Positions 1-10,889 of a stretch of DNA of 64,000 nucleotides are shown here, one piece after another (the stretch's first letter is position 1; every line of letters starts with the position of its first letter). This DNA comes from Fomes fomentarius (Eukaryota > Basidiomycota > Agaricomycetes > Polyporales > Polyporaceae). The stretch spans positions 1,637,001 to 1,701,000 of the forward strand of contig JABYQN010000009.1 in the NCBI GenBank assembly GCA_022606135.1. The letters are read 5' to 3'. Under the pieces are notes generated by a model. The model saw only the letters and a program-made list of their open reading frames with translations, made no database searches and was not told the origin of the DNA. The translations under genes were made by a program, and so were the position numbers.

Positions 1-567
1 TGTTCGCACGGGAAGCCGGAATGTTTGAAGTCATCCTCGCTTTGGCCAGGGAGGTCGAGTTCAAAACTCGGTGCGCCCTGCATCTTACCACATCATAATG
101 CATGCTTTGCCTGAAGGACGTCAACTGTCGACGGTCGATATCTCTACAGCGTCACTGCATGCGGTCGCATACACAATGCGCAGTAGTTGACGCCAAGAGT
201 AGTTCAAGGTGATGTCATGGTCATGCGCTGGCTTACCCTTCCTCAGAAACATTCTCCTTAGCCCGGCTGAGTCAATGCGTCGACGAAAACAATTTGGTGC
301 TGAACAAAAACCATCTCGACTAGTTGTTCCCTGAATGAGGCTCCTGGCATCTGACACCTCGCATATCTCGCTAGTAACTGTATCACCTTCAGTGTTCTCG
401 ACAAGGTCTGTTCTTACGTTACTACTTTGGAACATCACCGCCACTGCCTTTGCGTGGAAAGCCTGACGTTGGATGCCTGGAGACGAGACAAACACTTTCT
501 AGGCTTTTGTCTAGCCGTGGCCCCGGTGTGGCTCCGCCCCTCGCTTAGGCGCCTGGCCAACTGGTCC
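1..567. other. No gene recognised
   Basis: Only short overlapping open frames without family-like motifs are visible. The right end is the promoter of the first small-protein gene. Confidence 0.5.
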
Positions 568-576
568 TATATAAAG
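568..576 (+). promoter_or_regulatory. TATA box of first HW/WNC gene
   Basis: TATATAAAG lies 85 nt before a leader intron (653-708, GTACGT donor, GCTAAC branch-like site, TAG acceptor) and 167 nt before the chosen ATG. Confidence 0.55.
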
Positions 577-734
577 TCCTTTTCGTCTCACCTGCTTCCC
601 TCACACGACCCTCTCGCAACCACACAACCATTGACAACATCCTTTCACATCTGTACGTACTATTGCAACTGGTCACGATGTGTTGCTAACTGACGTGAAC
701 GTTGGTAGACCACTACTACCACCAACCAGTAACC

Positions 735-1345
735 ATGGTCGAGGTAATGCGAGCCAACGATATCCTGGCTGTGTCCTCCATGAGCTCATCTGACCCAGAC
801 GACTGGCTCGCACGCGACTTCGACGTCGAATGCCCAGTCTATCTCCTCGTGCATCCCGCTTCGTCCACATCTAGCACCGCCTCGCGCTCCCGCTGTCGCT
901 GGAGCGTCGCCTGGCCAGTCGGCGCAGGCAGCGTCAACGAGCGCAAGCTGACAGCGTGGCGGCACATCCAGCTCGAGGCGTGTGCGGACACGTTCAGCGC
1001 CGAGGGTGAGATGCACTACGGGTACTTCGGCGCGATCACCAAGTCAGCGGGCCCGGAGGTCGTCGCCGCAAGCCGATACGAGCTCGGGAAGACAAACCTT
1101 GCGAACAGGAGAGAGATTGAGAGGCTTGCGAGGGAGACTCCGGTTCTGGATGCAGAGGAGAACGACGGGTGGAGCTGCCAGGATTGGGTCAAGGACCTGA
1201 TTGACAGGATGGTCGCTGCCGGAGTTGTGTCAGCGGCTATATGCAATGGGGCGGTTTCGAGAGCCGTCTTGAACGGAGGTGAGCCTGCGCCGGACTATCG
1301 GAGTGACTCGGTCCCCTGCTGACGCTTGTGACCACAGCATGTTGA
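735..1345 (+). CDS. HW/WNC-family small protein, copy A
   Basis: Unnamed family with five gene copies in this window. Exons 735-1278 and 1338-1345 give 183 aa, after a leader intron at 653-708. The phase-1 terminal intron (1279-1337) matches all four paralogues, although here the last exon adds only two residues. Shared landmarks are VYLLV near residue 35, W-R-H-I near 75, the ITKS block near 101 and WSCQDW near 146. The Cys of the W-x-C-Q motif is kept (C148), but the His of the paralogues' L-H-W motif is Arg (R55). By layout (His early, Cys late) the family resembles permuted papain/NlpC-P60 folds; that is inference. The N-terminus diverges from the paralogues, so the start is uncertain. 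It lies tail-to-tail with a decayed APH-like gene. Confidence 0.7.
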
Positions 1346-1640
1346 CCACCCGGTGCTCTCTATGCTCAAAGTCCATCTTGTCGCTGTCGATCTGACCTAT
1401 TCTCACAATACCTGTATAGTACACGTATATCCCAGTCTTCTAATATGCGATCACCCAGCTCTTCCACTCCTGGAGGCTGCAGCTTCGAGGATTATTTCCA
1501 GCCCTGCTGATGCACGTTCATGGCTATCAACACTTCATGAATTGCGAGGTCGCATTAGGACGAGAATGTAAGTACGAGCTACGTCCCACATTCTCTCACA
1601 CTCTTCGTCAACAGCCTAACGGATCTCCGCAGGCATAGCC

Positions 1641-2410
1641 TCATTCCTGATGCCCATGTCCTCCCAGAAGTTTGAACGTCTCCCAGTCCACTATCGCTGT
1701 GATCCTCTCATCCTTGATCAGGGTGTTCCGAATTCGAGGTTTCAAATCTCCAAGTAATTGGCAACTGTGGCGTGAAGTCGACGCCCGAGCGCTCTTTTCC
1801 AAGTGCTTTGGAATACCTTTGCAATGCCTCCATTGTATTGGGACTAACACCCAAACAGTGCTGCGCACACACGTGTGGAACTCCGCGTCCCGTCGGCTGC
1901 GAAAGGCTGCACAGGTGGGTCGCTCCTGAATCATGTATCTGTGTATGGGGCCGTATGAGAATGACGCATGCGCAGGCATGACAGACGGGAACCGTCTGCC
2001 GAGCCCCCTGAGCTCCTTGACCATATCCTTCAGCGCGTGCGAGCTGCGCATCACTGACAAGTCGTTCGCCTTTTCTCTGTATCCCGACTTGCACCCCTTC
2101 CCTGAGGGCGGTTTCATTGCTCCATGACGATGTGCACGAGTCCCTCGTGCTCAAGGACCATGAAGGCCTCTGGGACGGCGATTGATGTTTGCGTGCGGAC
2201 CAAGTCCATCGCGGATGCTTCAGTTGTGGAGGTACGTGACCCAGTCTCGACGAGCGGGCCGTCCGTCGCCGAGTGCACTGGAGAAGCCGTGCCCTTCGAG
2301 CCCCCTGTAGTGTTTCGCATGAGCTGGAGGACAGACGAGATCGACTGTGGCGAGGGGTTGAATATCGTGTGGGCATATGGAGGTAGGGGTCTATCGAGAC
2401 TCTTGTTCAA
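1641..2410 (-). pseudogene. Decayed APH-like kinase, partner of copy A
   Basis: Fragments in different minus-strand frames line up in order with the intact APH-like genes at 8.9-9.9 and 56.7-57.7 kb. They are an N-terminal IFNPSP segment, a VPEAFMVLEHEG stretch followed by HIVME, an ELRGLGRRFP block, a damaged Brenner-type loop (GDLKPR with disrupted spacing) and a final IVDWETF block. Frameshifts separate the blocks and much of the central region is unalignable. The position, convergent to copy A, is the same as in the intact units. This is a dead copy rather than a different gene. Confidence 0.65.
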
Positions 2411-3638
2411 CGATAAGGCTAATCAAAGAAACGAAAGGCTCACTTCGCTGCTTCGGACAATGCGGGTTGTCGATATTAGTGTTTTGTTCCCCTTGTCAAC
2501 TGACCTTGACTATCTCTATACCGCATTCGAACCTAGGCTTTATTCTTGTGTGAGTACACAGCCAATCCGACTCGTCAAAGCTGTGCACTGTATGACAAGG
2601 TCAAACAGGACGAATGGGCATTCTGTGATGCTTGTAAGTTGTAGGTGCGCGTTTTGTTCTTGCACTATTCATCGTCGAGCATAGGAAGAAGCTTCCTTTA
2701 GGAGGACTCTTGATGATGTCCACTCGAGCCTGCGGCGCGTCCGATTTGGGACGCAATACGAGCAAGCGACACAGCCAGGATGTGGTCGGGAATGCACGCT
2801 ACCGGAAGGCTGCCTTGGCGAGGCACACTTCCCCACTTGCTCATGATCAGGACCTTGAAGCAAGCCCGTGGCAGCTCCAATGGAATCATAATGAAGTACC
2901 TTCGGGGCAATGAGTCACACAATGGTGAACACCAGCCTTCATCAAAGACCTCTTGCACGTACCACCCCTGAATTGTGTGGTGTCGGGTTGTTGAATGTCG
3001 GCACAAATAGTACCCCGAGTCTGCGCTAGGTTGCGCTCCGGTCTCCGAACGGTCGTGGTAACACGCAAGTTTGGAGACGTGATATGGCCGGGATTCGAAT
3101 TCGGGTTCCGGTACGTTGCGCGCTTACTGGGGCGCCTGCCTTCTTAGCGCTCCAGCGCGCCAGCTGGCCACGGCGCCTTTCTGTTCTTGTTCTCTGCACC
3201 CGTACTGTTCTCTGCACTCGTACTGCACCGACGGCCACTCAAGGAACGTATATATCACTGAAGGAATTGCTGTAAAATGACAGGGAAATCGCTGCATGAT
3301 TGATTACGGCAAGTTCTGCATAGTATATTTGTACAGGAACGACCGAAATTACGACAACGGTCGCTCAGGAGCCGATGTCCGACTACCCAAGGAACAGGAC
3401 TACCGGAGTGTAGCGTACCTCTGCTATGAGTGAGCGGTACGGTCGAATCCGATGAACGAGACTCATAGATGGTACGGTAGTATCGCGCAGACAATTAGAA
3501 GCAATAGTCGAAGGTCGGACCACCCATGCGTGGATTATGCGAAAGTGTAATCCCCGGTAGAGGGCCACAGTCGTACCTTGGGTGCGAGCGTACAAGCGCG
3601 ACGATGGCCGCTCCGGTGGATTGATGGTATCCCTCACC
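2411..3638. other. No gene recognised
   Basis: No coding pattern found. About 3346-3470 shares short blocks (GGTCGCTCAGGAG, GTCCGACTAC) with about 6955-7100, so the tracts upstream of copy B and copy D look related. Confidence 0.4.
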
Positions 3639-3645
3639 TATATAA
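3639..3645 (+). promoter_or_regulatory. TATA box of copy B
   Basis: TATATAA lies 72 nt before the leader intron (3711-3762) of copy B. Its position relative to the intron is similar in copy A and copy D. Confidence 0.55.
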
Positions 3646-3762
3646 TGATCATGACCCACCGCAGCACGTCTGACCCCCATTCTCGAGAGTCACCCTTGCA
3701 TTCTTCCCAAGTATGTCTCTACCTACCCTTCAATTTTACACTCACTGACACTGTACTGTTAG

Positions 3763-4350
3763 ATGACGACTCAATGGCTATCCGAGCAAGGAAGACGAGG
3801 TTTGGAGGATCAGAGACCGACGACCGACGAACACCTGGTACCTGACGTCGACTGCGTTCGTGAACTTGTCCTCCTCGTCTACGCACCTATCCCAAATATG
3901 CCACTCCGCTGGAGCATCTCGTGGGAGGTCGGAAGAGGTGCCTGGAGACACATCTCTGTGGACTTCTATCCCGGTCCTTCGCCGCATTACGTATTCTGGA
4001 GTGCCCAGACGAAGAGGGCAAGCCTAGACACGGTACACGCTGAACACATTTCTCTCGGAGCTTTTGATCTCGCAACGCGGAGAAGGATAGAGACTATCTC
4101 CTGGGATGTTCCAGTCGCTGCATATGATGGCCGATGGGATAGTCGACACTGGGTTTTGGATCTTCTGAACAGAATCTGTGCAGCGAAGATCATTTCCCCT
4201 GGCACATGGGCAAGGGTAGTTGCAGCAGGCTCTCATGGTACGCCGGCTCTGCTCTACTACCTCGTCAGCTCGACTTTTGACCCATTGATGTTCGCAGCTT
4301 GGGGAGACTCTACCAGGCGACGGCGGACGCCTGCGAGATTACGGTCGTAG
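3763..4350 (+). CDS. HW/WNC-family small protein, copy B
   Basis: Exons 3763-4237 and 4298-4350 give 175 aa. The leader intron (3711-3762, GTATGT to TTAG) ends directly at the ATG. The start WLSEQGRRGL is the family N-terminus, followed by LVLLVYAP, W-R-H-I-S, a VFWSAQTK block and a C-terminal VLDLLNRI helix. The terminal intron is phase 1, as in all paralogues. Both putative catalytic positions are lost: the family His is Arg (R49, LRWS) and the family Cys is Ser (S127, RWDSRHW). The ORF is otherwise intact, so it may be a non-catalytic paralogue or an early pseudogene. No APH-like partner was found in the next 900 bp. Function unknown. Confidence 0.75.
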   Translation: MTTQWLSEQGRRGLEDQRPTTDEHLVPDVDCVRELVLLVYAPIPNMPLRWSISWEVGRGAWRHISVDFYPGPSPHYVFWSAQTKRASLDTVHAEHISLGAFDLATRRRIETISWDVPVAAYDGRWDSRHWVLDLLNRICAAKIISPGTWARVVAAGSHGTPALLYYLVSSTFDPLMFAAWGDSTRRRRTPARLRS

Positions 4351-5229
4351 TCGACGTCGTCGTGTGTGCTCTCTCATAAATGAAGCATCCTCGTCATTCC
4401 TAATGCGTCTCAGGACTCACACGGCGCGAGATCCACCGCCCGGTGCCGACTATGAAGGACACGGCATTCGGATATTATACTATTGAGCGGCGAGCTGCTC
4501 GATATCTGGGGTGACAACTTGTGCGGGATGGTTCTGTCAGAAACCGCTTCGCTGTATCACAGCGCGACTTTAGGCACCTTGTATGCACCGCACCTACGCG
4601 CCGCAAACAAGTCGACAAGGATTGGTGGGTAGGTTTCGTCATCACTATGTGACGGCTATTCTCTTTGATGTGGACGACGCTATTCCCATTAGAACCTTCG
4701 TATATCGTCAAGCCCGAACGACGCTTAGGTAAGCTCCTGGTATATCGGTTCGAATTCACCGGGTTCCTATTCAGATGTTTACCACAACGGCGACAGTACG
4801 CCTATAAGCGCGATACGGAATTACAGCCTTCGACGTAGGGAAATCGCTGGGAAGTCGTCGATCTCTTGGCGAATTATATGCTCTACCTCGGAAGTTAATG
4901 GACATCAAATCATTGAGGTCACAGACCACTACACCCGGTCACCACGCAATGCAAGCTCAACAATGTCCGACAGGTCACCGAGCAATAGGCAATGTCCTCA
5001 AGGACAATGGTACAGCCGGATAGCCAAGTGCAAGGGCCGATTGACCACTAGCCGGACTGAGCCGATACGTCCGTGGGAGGGCAACCCGTCGGTTGCCTTG
5101 AGTCTGTTACGTAGTAATGGTTAAAGGTGGGCCTACAAAAACAGGGTGCACGTGCGCGTCTACCGCTTCATTGCAACTTGCGTCCGCGTCGCTCTTTTGC
5201 TCCTGCTCCCCGTCCTCGCTGGTTCGCAG
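4351..5229. other. No gene recognised
   Basis: This is where an APH-like partner of copy B would be expected, but no convincing APH block is visible on either strand. The right end is the promoter and leader of copy C. Confidence 0.4.
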
Positions 5230-5284
5230 GTATGTTCTTCCCTGAAAATATCTTCGTCACACTCCAACGCGACATAAGCTAGGC

Positions 5285-5871
5285 ATGGCTGTCAGGTGGT
5301 TATCACAGCAGGGCCGACTGGGTATTGAGCATTTCCGGCCAGAAAGCATCGCGCACAATGTCCCGGACAGAGATGGTGCCGCAAATGTGGTCATCCTCGT
5401 CCGTGCTCCTCCTGTTCGCGGAGTGGTCCGCCGTCAGGATCTCCACTGGGGACTCGGATGGGAGGTCGGTCGAGGAGCATGGCGGCACGTCAGTGTTGAG
5501 TACTTTCATGACCCACGCTACCCTCGCTTCGTCTACTGGGGAGGGATCACGAAGCCCGCAAGCTCGCTGACGGATTATGCGCAACATTTTCCCGTCGCCG
5601 CGCTCGACCTTCAAGGCCGCTTGCGGATTGAGGAGATCGCGCGTGAGGTCGAAGTCGCTGAGCTTGATGGACGCGTTGACTGGAACAGCCAATCATGGAC
5701 GCAAGAGCTCCTGAGGAGAATGTGCCAGGCAGGAGTCATCACATCAGGGCAGTATGCCAATGCGGTTGCGCATGCAAAAAACGGTACGAGGGTACACTGT
5801 GGGCGGGCCTGACATGAGACTGACTGGTCTTCCAACTAGCCTTCTTAGGCAGCCGGAATGTGATTGCTTAA
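5285..5871 (+). CDS. HW/WNC-family small protein, copy C
   Basis: Exons 5285-5783 and 5840-5871 give 176 aa. The leader intron is 5230-5282 (GTATGT to CTAG), two nt before the ATG, and the terminal phase-1 intron is 5784-5839. Family landmarks: WLSQQGRLGI start, VVILV, the His motif DLHWGLGW (H54 kept), GAWRHVS, VYWGGITK, and WNSQSW where the family Cys is Ser (S135). If the Cys is a nucleophile this copy should be inactive, although Ser could in principle substitute. The 3' end overlaps the open frame of a decayed APH-like gene on the other strand by 27 nt. Function unknown. Confidence 0.75.
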
Positions 5872-6405
5872 ATCCGGAGACGGGACGAAGGATATAATAG
5901 TTGAATTTTGAGACAGTGTACCCATATCCAGTGTATGAGTCCTTTGGTTGTCGCTCATGATCGATGTCGAACAGCGATGCATAGCCTGAGCGATACTTGC
6001 TATAGCCTCCGTGTATGTATCACAGACTCGAGTTTCCAGAGGTCTGGGTAAGTGGACTACAGCCACGATGCGCCCTCCCTTAACCAGCACATTCTTCGGC
6101 TTTCGTCCATGGAAGTACGAGGGTCCTTCGGGGTTGCCCGCGCTGAAGTGAGAGTTCTTGGGTGGAGAGCGACGGCCGAGCTTGCCCAGCTCCTCGATGA
6201 AGTTGTGAGTGAAGCTGGTTGTAGATAGAGGAAATCTCGTCATCGGTGATGAGGCCACCGTCGGAGGACTCGTGCGGCAGTCGCCGAAGTTGTAGATGTC
6301 ATTGTTAGTAATCACACTGTGGTTGAGTACTCGCAAACAGTTACAGGCTTCCCAGTCCAGTAGGGGGATGATGTTTTCTTGTGGCAGGTTGAAGACCGGG
6401 CCCAA
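5845..6405 (-). pseudogene. Deletion-scarred APH-like kinase, partner of copy C
   Basis: An open 186-codon frame holds APH family blocks in the right order but with large internal deletions. PVFNLPQENI matches the N-terminus, ELGKLGRRSPPKN matches the ELRDLGRRFP block, and KNVLVKGGRIVAVV matches the catalytic-loop end. The His-Gly-Asp catalytic segment and the Asp-Trp-Glu metal-binding segment are missing or altered, so kinase activity is not expected. It is convergent with copy C. It could still be transcribed as a short protein, but it reads as a relic. Confidence 0.6.
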
Positions 6406-7449
6406 ACTGTGAGCCTTACCTCAAGTGGCTCATGGTTGGCTATCTTATGCTCGGAGGTTACAGGTGAACTGCAAGTCAACTGAGGGGTACTTGCTTCAAC
6501 TTGTTGCTAGTGCCAACTAGCGTACACATGCCTGTGGTGCCCACATGATTGAATGGACAAAGCAAAGCGACCAGCGCTCCCCGAGAACAATAGGTTGTTA
6601 CCACCGCGTGAGGCCATCAGACATTAGCGAGGGATTCAACTGGCTAAAGCTGAGAGGCCCCAAGGCGGAGCTAACACGAGCTTGGATGTCTGCGCGCGAT
6701 TTCTAGGTTCGGATTAAGCCGCTTTCTCCGCCATTTGTACCTTCCAAGAACGGCGCTACGAAGCAAGCGCTAAAACCGTCCCTCCAAACTACCCGCCGCG
6801 TGTGCTCGCCAGCGCCAGCGCAATAGCTATACAAACGCCGTGTTATGTACGCTCCGTCATTGTTGAGGTCAGTGCGGAAGACTGGGGATTTCCATAGTAC
6901 TCAACAGTCATCCTGGCTGTCATATAGCAGAATCAGGGATATCTGAGGTGTAAATTTCCGACGACGGTCGCTCAGGAGGCTAGGGCACAAGTCCGACTAC
7001 TCACCCAGAAACTAGTTCCACCGCAGTATTGCGGTGCCTAGTTATCCATGAATCAGGTGGCGTGGTAGAACCCCATGAACGAACATCTCAAAACTACCTA
7101 TCGAGTCATATCGGCGACATACGTCTGTAGACTACTGAATCATCTCCGGTGGCTCGCCACATCATGACGAGCAAAGATCATCTTCCGTGGCTTATGGTCA
7201 TGGTGGTACGTCAGCTAGCGCAATGGCACTGTCCCTGTTACCCTTGACGAAGCACAGCCCGAGACGACAATCGATTTCCACTGGTGCCACATCGGCCAGT
7301 GGAATATCCAGATAATGCGGATTATAGAAGGTATCTGCCTATTACCCCGATTAACGAGTTTCTAACTTGTCAACAGTCATGGATAGTCAGATTCTCGCCC
7401 CCAAGTCAGGATGGGTACAAATGCTCTGATGGCGGCGAGCCAACTACTT
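6406..7449. other. No gene recognised
   Basis: No coding pattern found. It contains the tract (about 6955-7100) with blocks shared with the region upstream of copy B. Confidence 0.4.
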
Positions 7450-7961
7450 GTGCTCGCGGCATTCTCTCCCGACCCTGCAGTTGGCCTGCGCTACGCCCGT
7501 AAATTCCGTTCGAGTGAGTTTGTATCGTCAAGACTTGTTTTTTCTACAGTTCGCTCACGAAAATCGCTGTAAATTTCCCGAGTACGTAATCATATCGCCT
7601 TTGGACCGAATTCAAGTCCTTCGGCAAGGAGTGCACGTATGGTGAAACACTTCCTTGATCCTTTTAGAGCCTGGACCATATCCGGCACGGTGTTTCCCCT
7701 ATCTGAATAAACGGGACCACAGCGGGGCTGAAACAGCAACTGCATGCCATTCATACAACGTGTGGTGACAGCAGCGGACGCAGAATTCTACCACCCCAGC
7801 CGAGCGGACAATGGGCTACACGCAATGAGATAAGCGGTAGGATAAAGGAATCATGTCAAGTCCCACTAACCGAGGCGTGACCACGGCATTGACCGGGAGG
7901 AACCCGATGCGCCTGCTCCACTGTACGCGAACGCACGGTCGGAGGTGGTTAGGCATCACTC

Positions 7962-7967
7962 TATAAG
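7962..7967 (+). promoter_or_regulatory. TATA-like box of copy D
   Basis: TATAAG lies 74 nt before the leader intron (8036-8090). Confidence 0.45.
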
Positions 7968-8096
7968 TTCGCGCGAGAGTGTGCGTCTAAGTCTCAACGT
8001 CAATTTCTTCTGCACACTTCCATCGAGTCCTTCCGGTATGTGTCTTTCCTGGTTAACATCGTTTTTCAATCTGAGTGATGTTCACTACAGGTAATC

Positions 8097-8680
8097 ATGT
8101 CGCCCCAATGGTTCAAGGAACAGGGCAGGGATGGCCTCAACGGGCCGCCCCCACCCAGTATTGACCACCTACATCCCGACATCAACGACTCGCGTGAAGT
8201 CTACATCCTCGTTTACGGCCCCACCGAACGAGGGCTTAGGGCCTCGGAATTGCATTGGAGCTTAGCCTGGTATGTCAGGGAAGGTGCAGTTCGACACATC
8301 CATATTGTTTCAGAGAGAGTCGGCTCCGACTCCCGTGGCCGCCGACTCGTGTACTGGGGGCCAGTAACGAAGTCACCTCCCAAACCCGGCTCTGCGACTG
8401 TTATGGCTCGGAAGATCTCTCTTGGACCCATGACTTTCCAGATGCGACAGGCCGTAGAGACTCTCTCGTGGCAGATCCCTGTTCAAGTACCCGACGGCCG
8501 TTGGAACTGTCAACTTTGGATAATCGATCTTTTGAATAAGATGGTTCAGAAGAGGATTATAACAGAGGCGATATGGTCAGACGTGATTGCAAAAGCTACT
8601 CATGGTATGTTATTGCAAGCTACTTCCTTCGCATGTACTAACCACACCCTACAGCTTATCCAGAGCTGATGGGTCGGTGA
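8097..8680 (+). CDS. HW/WNC-family small protein, copy D (both key residues kept)
   Basis: Exons 8097-8604 and 8655-8680 give 177 aa. The leader intron is 8036-8090 (GTATGT to ACAG) and the phase-1 terminal intron is 8605-8654. It starts WFKEQGRDGL, then VYILVYGP, ELHWSLAW (H53), GAVRHIHI, VYWGPVTKS, a basic stretch, PDGRWNCQLW (C138), a C-terminal DLLNKM helix and an AYP tail. His and Cys are both present, as in copy E and unlike A-C. The His-then-Cys order and the strand-like segments between suggest a circularly permuted papain/NlpC-P60-type fold; this is inference. No signal peptide or membrane segment is seen, so a cytosolic location is likely. It is convergent with an intact APH-like gene 185 bp away. 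Confidence 0.8.
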
Positions 8681-8865
8681 AATCATGTACGTTCAAGAGA
8701 AGGGGCTGGTTTGCGAGTCGCACTACCTTGCCTTTTATGTTGATATGCCAATTGAATCTCGTGTACGTAGAACCACAGTAACTAGCATGCTGAATCACCC
8801 CAATCTGTCTTCAAACTGTCCGTGTGTTTGGCGCTCTAAATACCTATTCCACGGCTGGATCCACT

Positions 8866-9856
8866 TCAGAAAGGAAATGCAAGAGACCAGAACGTGTAGC
8901 GGTATACGTCAGCGGCAAACGACCTCTCCCCAAATACCTCCACGATCGCCCGTTGAAGTCTCAGCGGAATAGATGCATTCCATATTCCCATCTCCTCCCA
9001 GAACTCCGGATACCACCCAAATGTCTCCCAATCGAGCACAGCAACAATTCGCCCATCCTTGACGAGTAGATTACGTGGCGCCAAGTCGCCATGGGTGAGC
9101 AGAGGCGAGTACGGCTTGCCTTCGCGCTGGACGGATTGCAGTTCCTGGTAAGTGCGCCCTTCGGGGTACTTGGCCTCGAGGCGCTCAAGGAAGTTCGCAT
9201 GGAACTCGTCGACAGACAAGAACGGCTTGAAGGGCATCAACTCAGAGAAGAAGGAGTTTTTGAACGGGCCTTCTGGCCAGGAGCCGAACGACGCTGTCTT
9301 GCGCGGGAAGCGACGACCCAGATCGCGCAGTTCTTGGACGATGTTGTGGAGTTGGTGCATGATGCTCACAAGTTCCTCCTCCGATAATGGTTTGTCGACG
9401 CGCTCGATGGTGGTCTGTTCGAGATCCGCGAGGTTGTCCAAAGGGAGGCCGTCGACACGCTCCATGACAATATGGACGTCGCCGTTGTGCTTGAAGACCA
9501 TGTACACCTCCGGAACGGGAATGCTGGTGTATGTGCGGACAAACACCATGGCCCGCGCTTCATCGAGGGAGACCGCGAAACCAGTCTTAACCACGCGACC
9601 GTCGCCGAGGTCGAACAGTTGGCTCTGGGCTTGCACTTCCGATCCGAGGACGAGCATTCTTGTCGTCATCAGAGCGAGTATGGCGTCGATCTCCTCTTGA
9701 GGCGGATTGAAGATTGACTGTGGAAGGGCGTGGACCGCGTCCAGTAGGCTACTTGCACGAAGCCACATGGATTAGTACATGTAACAACTTGAACTTGCAT
9801 GGTCAGCACTTCAGACTTGTCGCTCACCTACTAGTATTGTTGCCGGTTGATGTCAT
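8866..9856 (-). CDS. APH-family phosphotransferase (kinase fold)
   Basis: Exon 1 is 9828-9856 (29 nt) and exon 2 is 8866-9748, with a 79-nt phase-2 intron; the product is 303 aa. The small first exon is preferred over an internal ATG at 9768 because the duplicate at 57.6 kb has the same mini-exon but is frameshifted at that internal ATG. Features: VVKTGF (ATP-binding Lys, about residue 64), HIVMERVDGLPL hinge, ELRDLGRRFP, the catalytic loop THGDLAPRN (about 228-236), and the metal-binding VLDWE followed by WYPEFWEE, typical of fungal APH (PF01636-type) proteins. Such enzymes phosphorylate small molecules or protein side chains; the substrate is unknown. Its only close neighbour is the convergent copy D. 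Confidence 0.88.
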
Positions 9857-10330
9857 TGCCGAGGCTTGAAGCTGGAGCTCTGGCTATGAGCTGATGTCGT
9901 ACGGTATGAGATTAAGAGACGAGATGGGCTGATGAAGATGCGAATTCTGGCTGGTCACAGTAGTCGCACTGCGCGCTTCTGAGAGAACAATAGCATCACC
10001 GTTTAGTTCTTGCTTTGTCCGTTGTGCCAAAGGGCTTGGAGCATCCCTCCAAGTAGGCGGGTAATTACTGGTAGTAGTCCTCACAGTGCCAACAAGGATC
10101 GCTGATTTGTGGGTAGCGTTTTGAAGAGAGAAGATGGTTGTCATCAGGATTCGAAACGAGGACTTCAACCACACCCACGTGGCAGGGCTTCCTTGGGCGC
10201 TTTGTTCTCCGGTTCAAATTCCAGTTCGTCCTCCTTCGAGTCCTCCATGTCTTGCGTGCACCTGTGATATCATCGTCTCTGCGTGTAGATGTCAATAATA
10301 GACGTTATACTTGTCTAGCAGACTAGAATG

Positions 10331-10832
10331 CGAAGAATCGCCTCGGTCTGGCGGAGGTGCGCATACCAGTCCCCTATCCTCTCAAATTCGGTGAACGGTT
10401 TATCTCGTATCGACTCATCTAGTAGCAACCCTGCTCACAGCTCAGTATGTGCATAAGACAGAGCGACCGTTACTTGACAACATGTCACCCAGCCGTACTG
10501 AAGAATCCGCAACATCGACGACTTCGAGCGCTTCGAAGGGATTTCCGATCGGACTTCAAGCTTCAACCCTCTATTTACAACAACGCCGCCCGTCGCCCGA
10601 ACAAGACGAGCCTCACAGGACATTGGTACAGATCTCTCACACGAGAGTATGTAATACAAAGGGAGACATAGGCCGATGATACGAGGTGGCTACGCATTTT
10701 ATGAGTAGGTTCTACAAATCGAATGGCGTGTCTCGGATGACCTCTACCTCCGCGCTCCCCGCAGTTGTGCAGGCGACGAGATGACAGGACGCGCGCTGCA
10801 CCACAATGCTTGGCATCGTCTCACCTGTAGGA
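10331..10832. other. No gene recognised
   Basis: Spacer between the APH-like unit and the aldo/keto reductase. No coding pattern seen. Confidence 0.4.
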
Positions 10833-10839
10833 TATATAG
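10833..10839 (+). promoter_or_regulatory. TATA box of aldo/keto reductase
   Basis: TATATAG lies 57 nt upstream of the ATG at 10890. Confidence 0.5.
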
Positions 10840-10889
10840 GCTAAGGTCTGCCTCTAGGGGAGGCATCTAGTAACGGCGACTTTTCAACA

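Larger units (their letters stand above)
7450..10330. repeat. Segmental duplicate, unit 1
   Basis: Paralogous to about 55390-57930. Homology starts about 600 bp upstream of the small-protein gene (shared phrases TGTGCTCGCGGCATTC, CCTTGATCCTTTT, CTACCACCCCAGCCGA), runs through both convergent genes, and continues about 450 bp past the APH-like start (shared GGCTTGAAGCTGGAGCTCTG). Ends are approximate. Confidence 0.75.

Noticed and set aside
3080..3180. tRNA-like arms on the minus strand (TTCGAAT loop, TGGCC/GGCCA ends)
   Set aside because: The T stem does not pair and no proper anticodon arm can be drawn. At best it is a degenerate tRNA-derived sequence.
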